24,551 nucleotides of DNA from the NCBI GenBank assembly GCA_000697055.1, contig JNDT01001412.1:1-24551 (forward strand). The letters are read 5' to 3'. Source of the stretch: Saksenaea vasiformis B4078 (lineage: Eukaryota; Mucoromycota; Mucoromycetes; Mucorales; Saksenaeaceae). The stretch's first letter is position 1; each line of letters starts with the position of its first letter. Under the pieces are notes generated by a model. The model did no database searches, was not told the DNA's origin, and was given only the letters and a program-made list of their open reading frames with translations. Below, in pieces: positions 1 through 9,399 of this stretch. The position numbers and the translations under genes were made by a program.

Positions 1-330
1 TCTAATGGTAATTTCTAGTACATTGTATTATGAAACGCGCTACGCCAAAAAGATTCAGTGATTGTCAATTGTCTACTTTGCGCAATTAATAATTATAAGA
101 CCAGCAATTACAAACGCAAACTTCTAGCAATACATTACTGTTACATTCTTATGCAATGCTGTGAAAACTTGTCTTCTACTTTAACTTTCCGGTTTTAAGT
201 TTCTAACTACTAAAGAAAAGATATTTTTTAAATAAAAAAGCAAAGAGTGAAATGCGTTCATCTGCAATTCCAATGACAGTCGATTGAGACGAATGAGTAT
301 AGAATATTCGTTGTTATTCGAATGAAGCTA
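1..330. other. AT-rich non-coding DNA, no gene seen
   Basis: No open frame, RNA gene or clear motif is visible up to about 290. From about 300 the sequence contains GAATATTCG and TATTCGAATG blocks that lead into the tandem repeat starting at 331. These are probably degraded outer parts of the same repeat family. Confidence 0.5.
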
Positions 331-620
331 CGAATATTCGAATAACTATTCGAATATGAATTTCATATTCGTATTCGTTCGTAGCTGACGAACGAATATT
401 CGTATTCATTCGTCAAACTAAAATACTTATTCGTATTCATTCTTTAGACGAACGAATACGAACGAATACGAATATACGAATAACTATTCGAATATGAATT
501 TCATATTCGTATTCGTTCGTAGCTGACGAACGAATATTCGTATTCATTCGTCAAACTAAAATACTTATTCGTATTCATTCTTTAGACGAACGAATACGAA
601 CGAATACGAATATACGAATA
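331..620. repeat. 138-bp tandem repeat, two copies plus 14 bp, rich in palindromes
   Basis: Copy 1 spans 331-468 and copy 2 spans 469-606, almost identical (one mismatch in the first 12 bases). A third copy stops after 14 bases at 620. Each unit holds nested inverted repeats, for example CGAATATGAA facing TTCATATTCG around one central base at about 351-371, and CGTTCGT facing ACGAACG. The array runs into GCCGACCCCTAG at 625-636. Read from the other strand this is CTAGGGGTCGGC, which resembles the CAGGGGT-type ends of hAT elements. No matching left end was found, so this looks like a truncated, internally amplified non-autonomous element. The tandem structure is seen directly; the hAT link is inference. 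Confidence 0.8.
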
Positions 621-643
621 TTTTGCCGACCCCTAGACAAGAT

Positions 644-740
644 AACTAAATAATATAAATAAAATAATCAAATAATATAGATAAAGTAATTAAATGATAT
701 AAACAAAATTACCAAATGACATAGACAAAGTAACCAAATT
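644..740. repeat. 22-bp degenerate minisatellite
   Basis: Four units of 22 bp start at 644, 666, 688 and 710, with a partial fifth from 732. The pattern is approximately AAYYAAATRAYATARAYAAARt. It begins eight bases after the putative transposon end at 625-636 and lies about 85 bp upstream of the tRNA gene. The units are diverged, so the array is not very recent. No function can be assigned. Confidence 0.7.
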
Positions 741-824
741 TACTATACAAACAACCAATTTACAAATTTTCACTTATTTCCCATGAGGCCAGAAAATATT
801 TATGGATTTTCTTAGAACGTAACA

Positions 825-898
825 GCCCTCGTGGCCTAATTGGATAAGGCTTCAGACTTCTAATCTGAGGATTGCGGGTTCGACCCCCGTCGAGGGTG
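825..898 (+). tRNA. tRNA-Arg (anticodon TCT), intronless
   Basis: A full cloverleaf folds by eye. The acceptor stem is GCCCTCG (825-831) with CGAGGGT (891-897) and discriminator G at 898. The D stem is GCC/GGC (834-836 and 848-850). The anticodon stem is TCAGA/TCTGA (852-856 and 864-868) with loop CTTCTAA, giving anticodon TCT at 859-861, which reads AGA codons. The T arm is GCGGG/CCCGT (874-878 and 886-890) around TTCGACC. The first acceptor pair is G-U. The CCA tail is not encoded, as usual in eukaryotes. Internal box A (from about 832) and box B (GGTTCGACC at 877-885) are present, so it should be transcribed by RNA polymerase III. Confidence 0.95.
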
Positions 899-903
899 CA
901 TTC

Positions 904-917
904 TTTTTGGCTTTTTT
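904..917 (+). terminator. RNA polymerase III terminator after tRNA-Arg
   Basis: A T5 run at 904-908 begins five bases after the mature tRNA end, and a T6 run at 912-917 follows as back-up. Runs of four or more T directly downstream of a tRNA gene are the standard Pol III stop signal. Confidence 0.8.
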
Positions 918-2085
918 CGGCTCTGTTTTTTAGGGTGTCGGACCTGTGGAATCCCCGCCCAATGAAACGGCAAAATACCACAGCAACCTTTTTGGAGTGG
1001 CGACCACAGACCACACCTTGGACGGCGGTAAAGAAGTTTGCTGCGACACGTATGATTGCTGCGCGACAATAGAAAAGAATATAAATACAGTAGAATTAGA
1101 CAAGAAATAAAACAGGTTTTTACTATCTTTTATTTTGTTTAACTATCGTTGGGGATCTCAAGTGGATTTGACCGTGAACTATTTAGCGGAAGAAAATCCA
1201 GGCCCTAGAAGTTATTCCGCATACGACAAGGGTCGGACCCTTACCCGCAAAATTATTTTACCGAAGTACTTCCAGGAAGTTCTTAGACACTTCTCGCATC
1301 TTCCGTTCATAGAAAACAATAGAAAAAATAATGTATATAAATATCCCGCGTAGTTTGTGCAGTAAAGATCATCATCCGTTTATCTTATTTTTATTTCTTC
1401 TGTTTACGATTATCTTTGGTAATCCCTTACCAGCTTGATTGGACTTATAGCCAAAACGGTAGTTGTGTACGGACACCCCACGAAAACGACATTAGTTGTC
1501 GTTTCCGTTGATCTGGGTTTTCTTCCGAATCACTGTAAGCGTAGCCGATCGGTTAAACCCACAGGGGATCAGAGAAACGAGAAGATAAATAAAATAGGGA
1601 TCGAAAGATAATCCTTTATTCTTTTACAAATAGCTTATCTATTTATATTTTCCTCGTACCTGAACGGATCACGGTAAAATAATTCTATGTCTAAAACCAC
1701 GGAAGCGCCATGTACCAATGATCGATTATCGTTGCTGAACTAATCTCAAACATTGTCATTCTTGCGCTTCTTCCGCGTTCTTCCTTGATCCGATTTGTTC
1801 GATTGTTTCAGGTACGGTAAAATGGTATTCGGAATCCTGCTGCTCGGATTCAGACGACGACATATTGCACAGCATCGGATCTGTTAAAGGATATATATGC
1901 CTGGGCATTTATGGATGTATATTCATCAAAGAGCTGTTATTTGGGCAGAGGTTGGGCGGATATCCAGAAATTTTGTAAATATAAAATCATTTTCGGATTC
2001 GAAAGATGATGAATAAATATGCAATGTCCGAGCAACCGCCAGTGTTCTGAGAAATACGGTGGACTGAAGTAGTACCACCATACAA
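918..2085. other. No supported gene; TATA/AATAAA-like modules and a 2A-like peptide motif
   Basis: No gene is supported here. Two AT-rich modules resemble promoter and polyadenylation signals: ATATAAATA near 1080 followed by AATAAA near 1106, and TATATAAATA near 1332. This could be a decayed LTR next to the tRNA gene, but no paired ends or target duplication were found. A short open frame at 1135-1353 (plus), without an ATG start, contains EENPGP at 1189-1206, matching the end of viral and retroelement 2A peptides. The usual upstream GD and V are missing, so activity is unlikely. Confidence 0.4.
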
Positions 2086-2212
2086 TACAGACGTTTCTAA
2101 AGAAAATGTACTTGTTTTACATAGAAATAGTCTTTTGAAAGAAATGACGTGTGATGCGCGAACACCCAGCATTCACTCAATTTTCGGACGTTCCGAGAGA
2201 CATGAACATTTT
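2086..2212 (+). repeat. Dispersed repeat copy 1, decayed coding relic
   Basis: This stretch is related to 15128-15254 on the same strand. The longest shared identical block is 22 bp, at 2168-2189 here and 15210-15231 there. Differences elsewhere are largely at third codon positions of one plus-strand frame: SKENVLVLHRNSLLKE here against SKEDALILFRKGLLER there, both leading into MTCD and then SIHSIFG. That pattern points to a once-coding sequence. The protein is not recognised. Copy 2 carries a CDVC pair that could be half of a zinc site; here it has become CDAR. Confidence 0.65.
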
Positions 2213-2944
2213 TCTTGGTAAACTACGCAACATATACAATCTAGTTGAAATAAAGCAGAGAAACTGTTTCTACCAGCTGTGAGGTATTGACAGGATCCCT
2301 TTCCGAAAGAGTGGCAAAAGATAGATCGACTACTCATTCCAGGTCCCTTTTGCTTAGTGTACCTATGCGCTATATAGGAAGACAGATAAGGTCATTTAGA
2401 AGACGATATTGTCATTATGTCTTGCTTTCTCCAGGTACCTGACCGTAGCAAGATTCAAGACTCGTTAGCCGGTGCACAATAAATCAAGAAGTCAAGATAT
2501 GCTGTATTTACCTACACTAAGGTTTGTAGCAAAACTTAATGTTGTAGCTACCAGCAACCGTCACGTAACATGAGTATTCACATGGACATGGACGTAGATA
2601 CCTAGTAATTGAGCTTAACACTGTATCGTTAAGGAAGCCTAGAAGTAGTTACAGCGCAATTCTGCCTGTGCATGAATCCCATGTCTATATGTCTAATCAA
2701 ATAGAGCGGCGCATTACGGCTCTAAACTTTACTGTTTATTGAACAAGTTTTTACACTATTCTAAATAAATTCTGCGTCCATGAAAGAATCAATTTGCGCT
2801 GAGGGAAGACGGTTGGTATATCATTTATGAGAAGAAGTAAGAATTTACTTCCGTGAAACTTGATTTCCCATAGCCGCAAATTTATCAGAATAGCATAAAA
2901 AACCATTCACGATAAGCACACAATCGGTGACACTTTGTTATCTC
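2213..2944. other. No gene seen
   Basis: About 730 bases without a convincing open frame, RNA gene or repeat on either strand. Confidence 0.5.
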
Positions 2945-3530
2945 ACTTACCATTGGTGTAATCCCGACGCGTGGGTAAGGGACCGCAGCGCATCCTATCC
3001 CGGGTGGCACACGGTACGATTACAAATATTTTGAAAAGACAGCTAAGAAGCTTGTAAAAAATGAAGCCGCCAGGAGCTACAAAAAAAAAAAAGAAAAGTT
3101 ATCAGTATGAAATTGCTAAATCAATACAAAGATAAGCACTTACAGACACCGCATCCCCATCCAGGGCATACCAACTCCATGAGGAGGGGCTGGTGCTCTC
3201 CTGAGACGAAAGAAGAAAGAAGAAGAAAAGGCTGTGCAGAAGAAAGTTAATTATGACGATGATTGAAAGAGCAGCGGTACTTACAACAGAGGGGTGAAGA
3301 TGGAGAAAAGCAGTAAAGAGTGAAAACGGACTGGCGGCGTCTGTGCAGGATGAAGATAGTATCTGACGACCATCGGAAGAGCTGCAGTACTTACAAGATG
3401 AAGAAAGAAAAGAAAAAAGAAAGAAGTGAGTGGGAGGACTACGGGGGAACGAAAGCGCACCTCAACCAACTCGAACTATCATTCACGCAGTTAATTCGTA
3501 TGGATGAATCACTGCAGCAGTACATACCGA
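2945..3530 (-). other. Minus-strand spliced locus with several intron-like segments
   Basis: The minus strand shows five 5' splice-site-like starts in a row. Four have a matching 3' site: 3527-3476 (GTATGTAC...GATAG, 52 nt, with ATTAAC as a possible branch point), 3394-3341 (GTAAGTAC...GCACAG, 54 nt), 3284-3232 (GTAAGTAC...GCACAG, 53 nt, or ending at 3201 with a better pyrimidine tract) and 3143-3077 (GTAAGTGC...TTGTAG, 67 nt). A further GTAAGTGAG begins at 2950. The exons between them would be 81, 56, 57-88 and 126 nt. One exon reads APAPPHGVGMPWMGM, a proline/glycine/methionine-rich stretch, but no frame stays open through all junctions. It may be a decayed gene, a non-coding transcript, or a gene whose exons I mis-set. 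Confidence 0.4.
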
Positions 3531-3709
3531 AGAAATAACGCAAAAATAAGATAAGCAAAAGGTAAAGAAGAGAAAAAGGGCAACATTTGCTGGACTGCTT
3601 GTAAAGGAACCATCTGAAACATGTTCCCCGACGTCGTTGAATCCTTCACACGCTGCCTATCCGAGGCAATGGCATTCACGTATAGAATTGAAGAGTATCC
3701 TTAAATGCA

Positions 3710-4658
3710 CACAATATTAAAGCTGAATTAACATACATAGTACACGCAGCTATGAAATTTTTCTAACGCAAAGTTTCCAATCAGACACGCATTTACACAA
3801 GTTGAGTCAGCGCAAATCCACTCTCATTGAACACGTCAAAAAGATATGACAAAACGCCAACGTAACGGATAAATCCAGTAATTTTCAAATGCCATCCGGG
3901 AGCGCCTAGTACCTTCAATTTGTGAAAGATGCTGGTGAAAAGCGCACCATCTGAACAGCCTTACAATGCGGTACACCTGGCTGAAGGGTACGGCCTTCGA
4001 TTATTTTGCTCTTCGATGCCCGCAACCCTCCAACTTGGTACTTCATGCCTGTATTCATCCAGGAAACCCATCCGCCTAAATTGTTATGCCACATCAGCGC
4101 TGTCGACTCATCGAGATACAATCTCTTCGCGCGATTTGGGACGCCATGAATTCTAGGGTCATGAAGTACTACCCAGTGACATGCCTGGATGAGAAAAGCG
4201 GGGAATTTCTAGTTGAAAGCAACCATACTACAAATCGGTTAAAAAATAACACGACACAATGTATCTATATGAGCAATTACGATAAAAGTACATCTAGCAT
4301 CGGTCAAAGCCTTACGTCCGTCACGCGATTTGACGCAGAGACAGCAAAAGAGTTCCATTTGCTGGACCTCGGTGAAATATTTATGCTTGAGGCCTCTATG
4401 AAATGATCCGTCTCTCCGCTTTCCATCAATGATTGCACACTTCCAGGGAGACGAGAGGAGAAGAGTCGTAATATATGAGAAGCTACCAGGCAACTAGTTT
4501 CGGTTGTGCCAGCGTGTGTTGTAAGTCTGTCGACAGATTATATATCAATCGAAAGCGGGTCCTGTAGCAAATACTCTTCTGTTCTGTACAAGGATGTTTA
4601 TTTGGTAAGTAACAAAAAGATCCGGCTATAATGTTTAATGGTCTTCGTTTTTTTTTTT
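3710..4658. other. No supported gene; possible coding relic around 3980-4150
   Basis: Several short frames overlap here on both strands. The most protein-like is an ATG-less plus-strand stretch at about 3990-4150 containing NPPTWYFMPVFIQETHPPK and ending in a stop. It is not recognised and is interrupted upstream. The T-run at about 4648-4661 lies at the 3' end of the remodeller gene. Confidence 0.35.
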
Positions 4659-6438
4659 TTAAAGAGGAAGGATAGATAATTCAGTATCGTTCCCGTTATT
4701 GCTTGCAGGATGCAGCTCTTTTTCGGACAGTGATGCTAGGTTCGTCATCCGGTAATGTTCCTTAAATAGATGTTTGCCAACGAATTGTTGAAGGTGAATC
4801 GGTGTTAGCCCGGATTCTACAGCAGCAGCGATTCCGCCTTTCTTCTCGATTTCGTTTTGTAGCAGCATTGATGTTTTCTTCACTGCCAGTCGCTGTAGAA
4901 ATACGTCCTGGCGTTGTTGCGAAATGTGTTCTAATTCGCTTTCCAGTACCACTTCTAATTCGTCAAAGTGACTCATTTTGAGTTCCAGTTTCTTTACTTC
5001 CGTGTCGATGACTGTATGTACCAATCGCCGGATTTCGCGCTCCTCTACCCCTGCAAGCGACTTAGCTTTGGCTGCTGCTGATCCCAAAGCTACTGCTGCT
5101 GCCTTTTCGATTGTTGTGCGTGGCTTCTTTTTGTGTTCATCAGACGTATCCATCGGTTGTGGTTCTTTTTCCTCCTTATCCACGTCCATATCAGTAACTT
5201 TACGTTTCTTTTTGAGCTTTTCTTGGTATTCGATGGCAGAGCTGGCGGCAGTGGATGCTATTTCTGGGTCGACTGCAGATGCTAGAAACGCGATGATAGA
5301 CATGACGGGGTTGTCTGCTTGTGAAAATGGCACACGTTGGTGTTCTGTCGATGTTGACGATGGTAACGCTGCGCGGTAAGGATCTTCTATAGGTAGCTGC
5401 AAAAAGTGCATGATACACTGTTCTCTGGTTCGTGTACCGACATGCTCGGCTATCGCGTTCCAGTCATCATCGAACATTTCGATGGCTTCCAGCAACAGAA
5501 GCGTTTCTTGATCTGTCCACTCCTCATCATGACCTTGCTTAAAGGCACCGGTTTCATATTTAATGAAGTCACTGCTAAAGGCGGTAGAAGGAAATCGACC
5601 TTCTTTATAGCATAACGGACATAGATCCATGTTCTGTGTTTTCAGGCTGTGGTACCTTTCTCGCGAACATTCAGCACCACAAGCCGTACAATAGTACTGT
5701 TTAGTCGATTTTCCATCCACCATCGATTCGAAAAGTTGTTGTCGCAAGCGAACATTCATCGATAACTCATCTTTTGCGTCGTCCGACTGTACAACAGCAG
5801 GTTTGATACTGGGTCGGAAAGGCTGCAGTCCACGCGGGGTATCTGCAGTGACCCTGAAATGGCCTGTGAAGGGAGGGCCCACCATCGATGGCCACGTTGA
5901 CGAATCACACTGACAGCGAAGCATTTGTCAAAACAGGCTTGTATTTTACCTTAGTAAAATTTACCTCGTAGTTAATCAGACCCCATTGTTCCAGGAACGC
6001 ATGAACACGCATGATTGCACACACATCACCAGCAAGATTTCTTCTGCACGCAGTAACAGCAAGGTATTCTTTCGGATTCAGACGGTATGTGTTTATCATG
6101 AAGTCGCGATAGTCTTGATATATGCTCGGTGTCTTTGACTTGTTTCTGTTCGTAAAAAATTCAGGCAACGATACGCGCTCAATGTCATGGATTGTATTCA
6201 TATCAAACCAAGACGCATATTCTGGTACAGTAACTGATTTTGTCTGCTCCAAAAGATACTTGCGGGCCTCTTCTTCTATCTTTGCACGAGCCTCTGTCGC
6301 AGAAAGCTCCACGTTGTTCGCATCACCGACATTATCCTTTTGTACGGTTACTGCCTCTCCATTTGTAGGTTGATCCGGCTCCTGTTTCTGTTGCGTGTTA
6401 TCGCGCATTTGAGTATCTTCATCCATGATAGGTTCCAT
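4659..6438 (-). CDS. SWI3/RSC8-type SWIRM, ZZ and SANT chromatin-remodelling subunit
   Basis: Core scaffold subunit of SWI/SNF- or RSC-type nucleosome remodellers (SWI3, RSC8, SMARCC family), acting in the nucleus. The CDS is two exons, 6438-5965 and 5909-4659, joined in phase 0, giving 574 residues, close to yeast Rsc8. An acidic, Q-rich N-terminus precedes a SWIRM domain (about 70-158, from VPEYASWFD to [13 protein letters not shown]). Next come the family hallmark [17 protein letters not shown] (about 166-182), a ZZ-like zinc site with CTAC and CPLC (about 229-265), a SANT domain starting at [15 protein letters not shown] (about 288-333), a K/R-rich nuclear signal, and a C-terminal helical segment around [16 protein letters not shown] that should dimerise. 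Start: the ATG at 6438 (AAAATGG context); the frame is open further upstream only without an ATG. SWI3 versus RSC8 cannot be decided. Confidence 0.95.
5910..5964 (-). other. 55-nt spliceosomal intron in the SWI3/RSC8-like gene
   Basis: Begins GTAAAT at 5964 and ends CTGTCAG at 5910. A TTTACTAAG segment inside may be the branch point. It sits exactly between the end of the SWIRM domain (LINYE) and the segment leading to GPPFTGHF. Without splicing the first exon's frame runs into a stop. Phase 0 on both sides. Confidence 0.85.
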
Positions 6439-7041
6439 TTTTCCGTTGATGAAAAGTAGAGCGATCCGCACGCAAAACCGGTGCGAGGTTTTTTGAAGTC
6501 GATCTTTTCCAAGTCCGACTGCATTTCGTCATCGTTTCGACTACGCGCGCAAACTTTTGCTACGTACACGCCTTTTTCTGACTTGAACCAAGCATTTGCT
6601 AGAACCAACCCTTTAAAGCTATGGAAAATTTGTATGTTCCAGACACAGCAGTGCGGCGAATGCTTAAGGTGAAGGTTGGATTCGTTTATGTTCATTCATC
6701 CTTCACTCATCCGACGTGTCAATTACCTTTATCAATTTAATGCGTGGCAGAGAAAATGGTAAATAAAGGTGCGTAGACATGGAAGATACACTATATCAAT
6801 ATCCTCAGGACTGATACGCTTAAGGTTATGATCGACATTGCGAACAGGAGCGTTATATATTAGCTATTCCATCAGTCTCTATAGTAAATTGATGGTTGTC
6901 ATCAACGCATTTCAAATAACCTTGTTACTGTGTTCATTGAGAATACGTGGATGACCTCTGTTTTTACACTTTGAAATGTTATCGGGGACCTTTTTGCGCA
7001 GCGATGCCCCACCTTTGTGCAAAGCGGACCTGGAAGTTTAG
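6439..7041. other. Upstream region of the SWI3-like gene, no supported gene
   Basis: Probable 5' untranslated region and promoter of the minus-strand remodeller gene. No TATA box stands out. The possible 3' splice site at 7040-7041 (TTTAG) belongs to the plus-strand gene that follows, so the two genes appear divergent and may share this region. Confidence 0.4.
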
Positions 7042-7765
7042 CTGTTATTCACCAGTCGACAAACTCAAATCATTCTCGGATATCAGCTTGAAACATCTAG
7101 CCTTATCTTGGTCAATGCGGGTTGCATGAGCAGGCATGAAGTAGCGCTTTCATGAGGATATTCGCGTAGCAATAGGCACACAATTACATTTTTAGACAGA
7201 ATACGCAGATGGTTGGTATGAGAATATTGATTTGAAAAGCATAAATCGTTTCATAACCCATGGGCTCAGGATAGGCACACTCATCAGCAACAGGACCCAG
7301 ACCATCTTTGCAGAAAAGTTAGTTGCTCATATTGGGAAAAAAGAAGAAGGTGAAGAAAGGCTGCATCGGTTCAGAAATTTGAGCTGTTTTTATACGGATG
7401 CATTTGCCAAGCCTTTTGGACGACGGTTTTTACTGGGTTATAGGGCATTTGATTTGTCATCGAGCGCAAAGGTTCTAGGCAACTATGGCATCTCTGTAAT
7501 CTATGACTTCAAAAGTTGGCGGGGTGCGACTTCGGTTTTGGAAAGAGTATATGCAAACATGCAGTTGCTAGAAAAACTTGATATTCCCGATGGTCAGCGT
7601 TACATCCTTTTCCGTAAAAGTCAAGTGCTGGCTTTAAATACTTGTTGTAGAGATGGAAGGGATGTGTTTTATACAAGCATCCGATTCTCGGCGTGTTCCC
7701 TTTTTGAGGAACCCAGTTGGTGTGACAATCCATACGACGGTCGAAAAAGAAGGGTCTTTTGTTGA
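7042..7765 (+). CDS. Unrecognised protein, two exons visible, 5' end not found
   Basis: An open frame at 7196-7765 ends in TGA. Its start lies after TTTTTAG, a good 3' splice site. Joining it in phase 0 to an open segment at 7042-7140 removes a 55-nt GTAGCG...TTTTTAG intron (7141-7195), giving RHE|TEYADGWYEN at the junction. The upstream segment also begins after a TTTAG, so more exons probably lie before 7042. The visible part is about 222 residues, with mixed charge, a KKEEGEER patch and a lysine/arginine-rich tail near the end. I recognise no domain, signal peptide or membrane segment. It is divergent from the remodeller gene. It could be a real lineage-specific gene or a relic with a lucky open frame. 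Confidence 0.45.
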
Positions 7766-8512
7766 CTAAGATTCATGATCGTTACTTTTCCTTTTTTCCT
7801 TTTAGTGTAAAATCAAATAACTTGTGCTAATGTTAAAAAAACTGGTCATTATCAGCAAAGGAGCAAATATATGTAGTGAATATACGCCGCAAACATATGA
7901 TAGTAAAAGCGCTGCTATTATGTGAAAAAAGCGCGGACAGTCGAATGATAGCATGTATTTTGTTGTCATGACTTTCTTAAATTTGTCGCGTTACTAACCA
8001 ACGATTCAATCGATACATTCCACTTATCAAGTCGATCTTGCTTATAGTAAAAGTTATGTATCGGCTAAACTTTCTGAGCAAAGATGAAAGGTTAGAGATT
8101 TATAGTGGCAAAGTTTGATTCTGACGGTGATAAGAAAGAAAGGCAGAGAAAGAGAGGAAGCGAGATTGGACATACTTTCATGAAAAAAGCATGATCATTA
8201 GTCAGGAATTTATCTCCCCGCAAAGAAAGAAAAAAAAAAGGTTATCACTCTAAAATAGGATCGGAAATACTATGGTAAGAAGACTAACCGATCATCGTTA
8301 TCTAAAAATATGTTGTTCGATTTTAGTGCAGCGATGCATCTGTTTCAAAGGAAAAAATGGCTCATGATACTAGTTAGAAAAATCGCTCCACGTTTTTCGT
8401 GCCACCAACAGAAATGCCGTCCTTCTAAAAATACTAATAAATAGTCCGTTGCAACAAGAGCATTTTTTGGTTTCACCGTCTCTTTTCCCTTCTTCTCTTG
8501 CAATAACAAAAT
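7766..8512. other. Intergenic region, probable promoter of the next ORF
   Basis: No gene is seen. The last 50 bases before the ATG at 8513 are pyrimidine-rich (TCTCTTTTCCCTTCTTCTCT) and then turn A-rich. The same layout precedes the two Fanzor-like genes further on and is common before fungal start codons. Confidence 0.4.
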
Positions 8513-8737
8513 ATGTTTCAATTCATAACTGACTGGAAACGACGAAGTTCAAAACAACAGCAACAGACAGACGAACAACCTGCCATTGCTCGAATGACGT
8601 CCATGAACTCCATTGCCTCATTCCCGTCTAATTACAGCATTGACTGGCGGGACAATAATAAACGAACATGGTCTTTTAAAGAAGATTATGTATCCTTCCC
8701 AAGTCTGGAACCGGAGGTTATTCAATGTTCATCATGA
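8513..8737 (+). CDS. Small hypothetical protein (74 aa)
   Basis: The frame runs from ATG at 8513 (AAATATG context, after a C/T-rich leader) to TGA at 8735. The 74-residue product is hydrophilic, with a KRRSSKQQQQTDEQ patch near residues 9-22, a serine-rich middle (MTSMNSIASFPSNYS) and a C-terminal WSFKEDYVSFPSLEPEV. Its composition and leader suggest a genuine short, probably disordered protein rather than chance. No known domain. The downstream sequence is T-rich, as expected of a 3' untranslated region. A longer overlapping frame at 8613-9047 lies mostly in that T-rich tract and was not accepted. Confidence 0.5.
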   Translation: MFQFITDWKRRSSKQQQQTDEQPAIARMTSMNSIASFPSNYSIDWRDNNKRTWSFKEDYVSFPSLEPEVIQCSS

Positions 8738-9201
8738 TCTTACAGCATTTATCATACCAAATCATTTAATTTATTGTACATTTCACCCAGCCCACTCGTT
8801 TTCTTTTATGCTGTTTCTTTTTCTCTTTTATTCTTGTAAATTATGTCGCTTCTCTCTTCTGCATATGCTCCAATTCTTCTTCTTTTCCTTTTTGTGTACA
8901 ACAAGATGTAAATTTTATAAATCTAAAGATACACTAATAATCCATCTTTTTCTATTTGCAATTGGTCACACGTTAACTGTCGCTTTTTATTATATTACGT
9001 TCGAGACTTCAATGCTCCCTGTTTTGCCAAGACTGCATAATGAATAACTTCAATGTCGATCATAGTGACTCTCGTTGGGTTGCAGTCTCCATGATTCCAA
9101 TTTTCTGTTCTTAACCACCTGATTATCCAAAAAAGAGAAGAATCTCTCAAATCTGGAAAGTGCGCTGTCCTGCATGCCTTGCATGTACAACCAAATGACT
9201 A
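8738..9201. other. T-rich stretch, probable 3' UTR, no gene
   Basis: Long T/C-rich tracts give an artificially open, hydrophobic frame. Nothing else is visible. Confidence 0.45.
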
Positions 9202-9399
9202 TCACTTCACCACGTATTTTCCGTAGGACATGTCAAAGGAATAGATATCAGCCGACTGTTTAATATAGGGTCTAGAAACACAAAGACTGATCGATCCGAT
9301 TGGTGTACCAAACAACACATCCCAAATAGTTGGGTCCCACAGGTTCTTTGCATGTATAGCATGATCTCCCCGATCCTCAACTGACACCTGTCGCACCAT
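9202..9399 (-). other. Short open frame, possible exon or gene relic
   Basis: A 65-codon frame from ATG at 9399 to a stop at 9202. It includes NLWDPTIWDVLFGTPIGS and YSFDMSYGKYVVK, which look more protein-like than most frames around it. There is no recognisable domain, no leader of the kind seen at 8513, and no splice partner that I could find. It could be a last exon or the tail of a decayed gene. Confidence 0.2.

Noticed and set aside
331..740. CRISPR-like array
   Set aside because: The repeats are tandem or palindromic without regular unique spacers, and the context is eukaryotic.
960..1420. Possible solo LTRs with TATA and AATAAA signals next to the tRNA gene
   Set aside because: No paired TG...CA ends, no target duplication and no convincing primer-binding site could be found.
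4978..5379. 133-codon plus-strand open frame
   Set aside because: It is antisense to the confidently identified SWI3/RSC8-like exon; serine-rich composition is typical of such shadows.
6348..6695. 115-codon minus-strand frame overlapping the start of the SWI3-like gene
   Set aside because: It runs in a different frame through the gene's first codons and has no domain; the upstream part is more likely 5' untranslated sequence.
8613..9047. 144-codon plus-strand hydrophobic frame
   Set aside because: It overlaps the better-supported 74-aa ORF and its membrane-like composition comes from T-rich probable 3' UTR.
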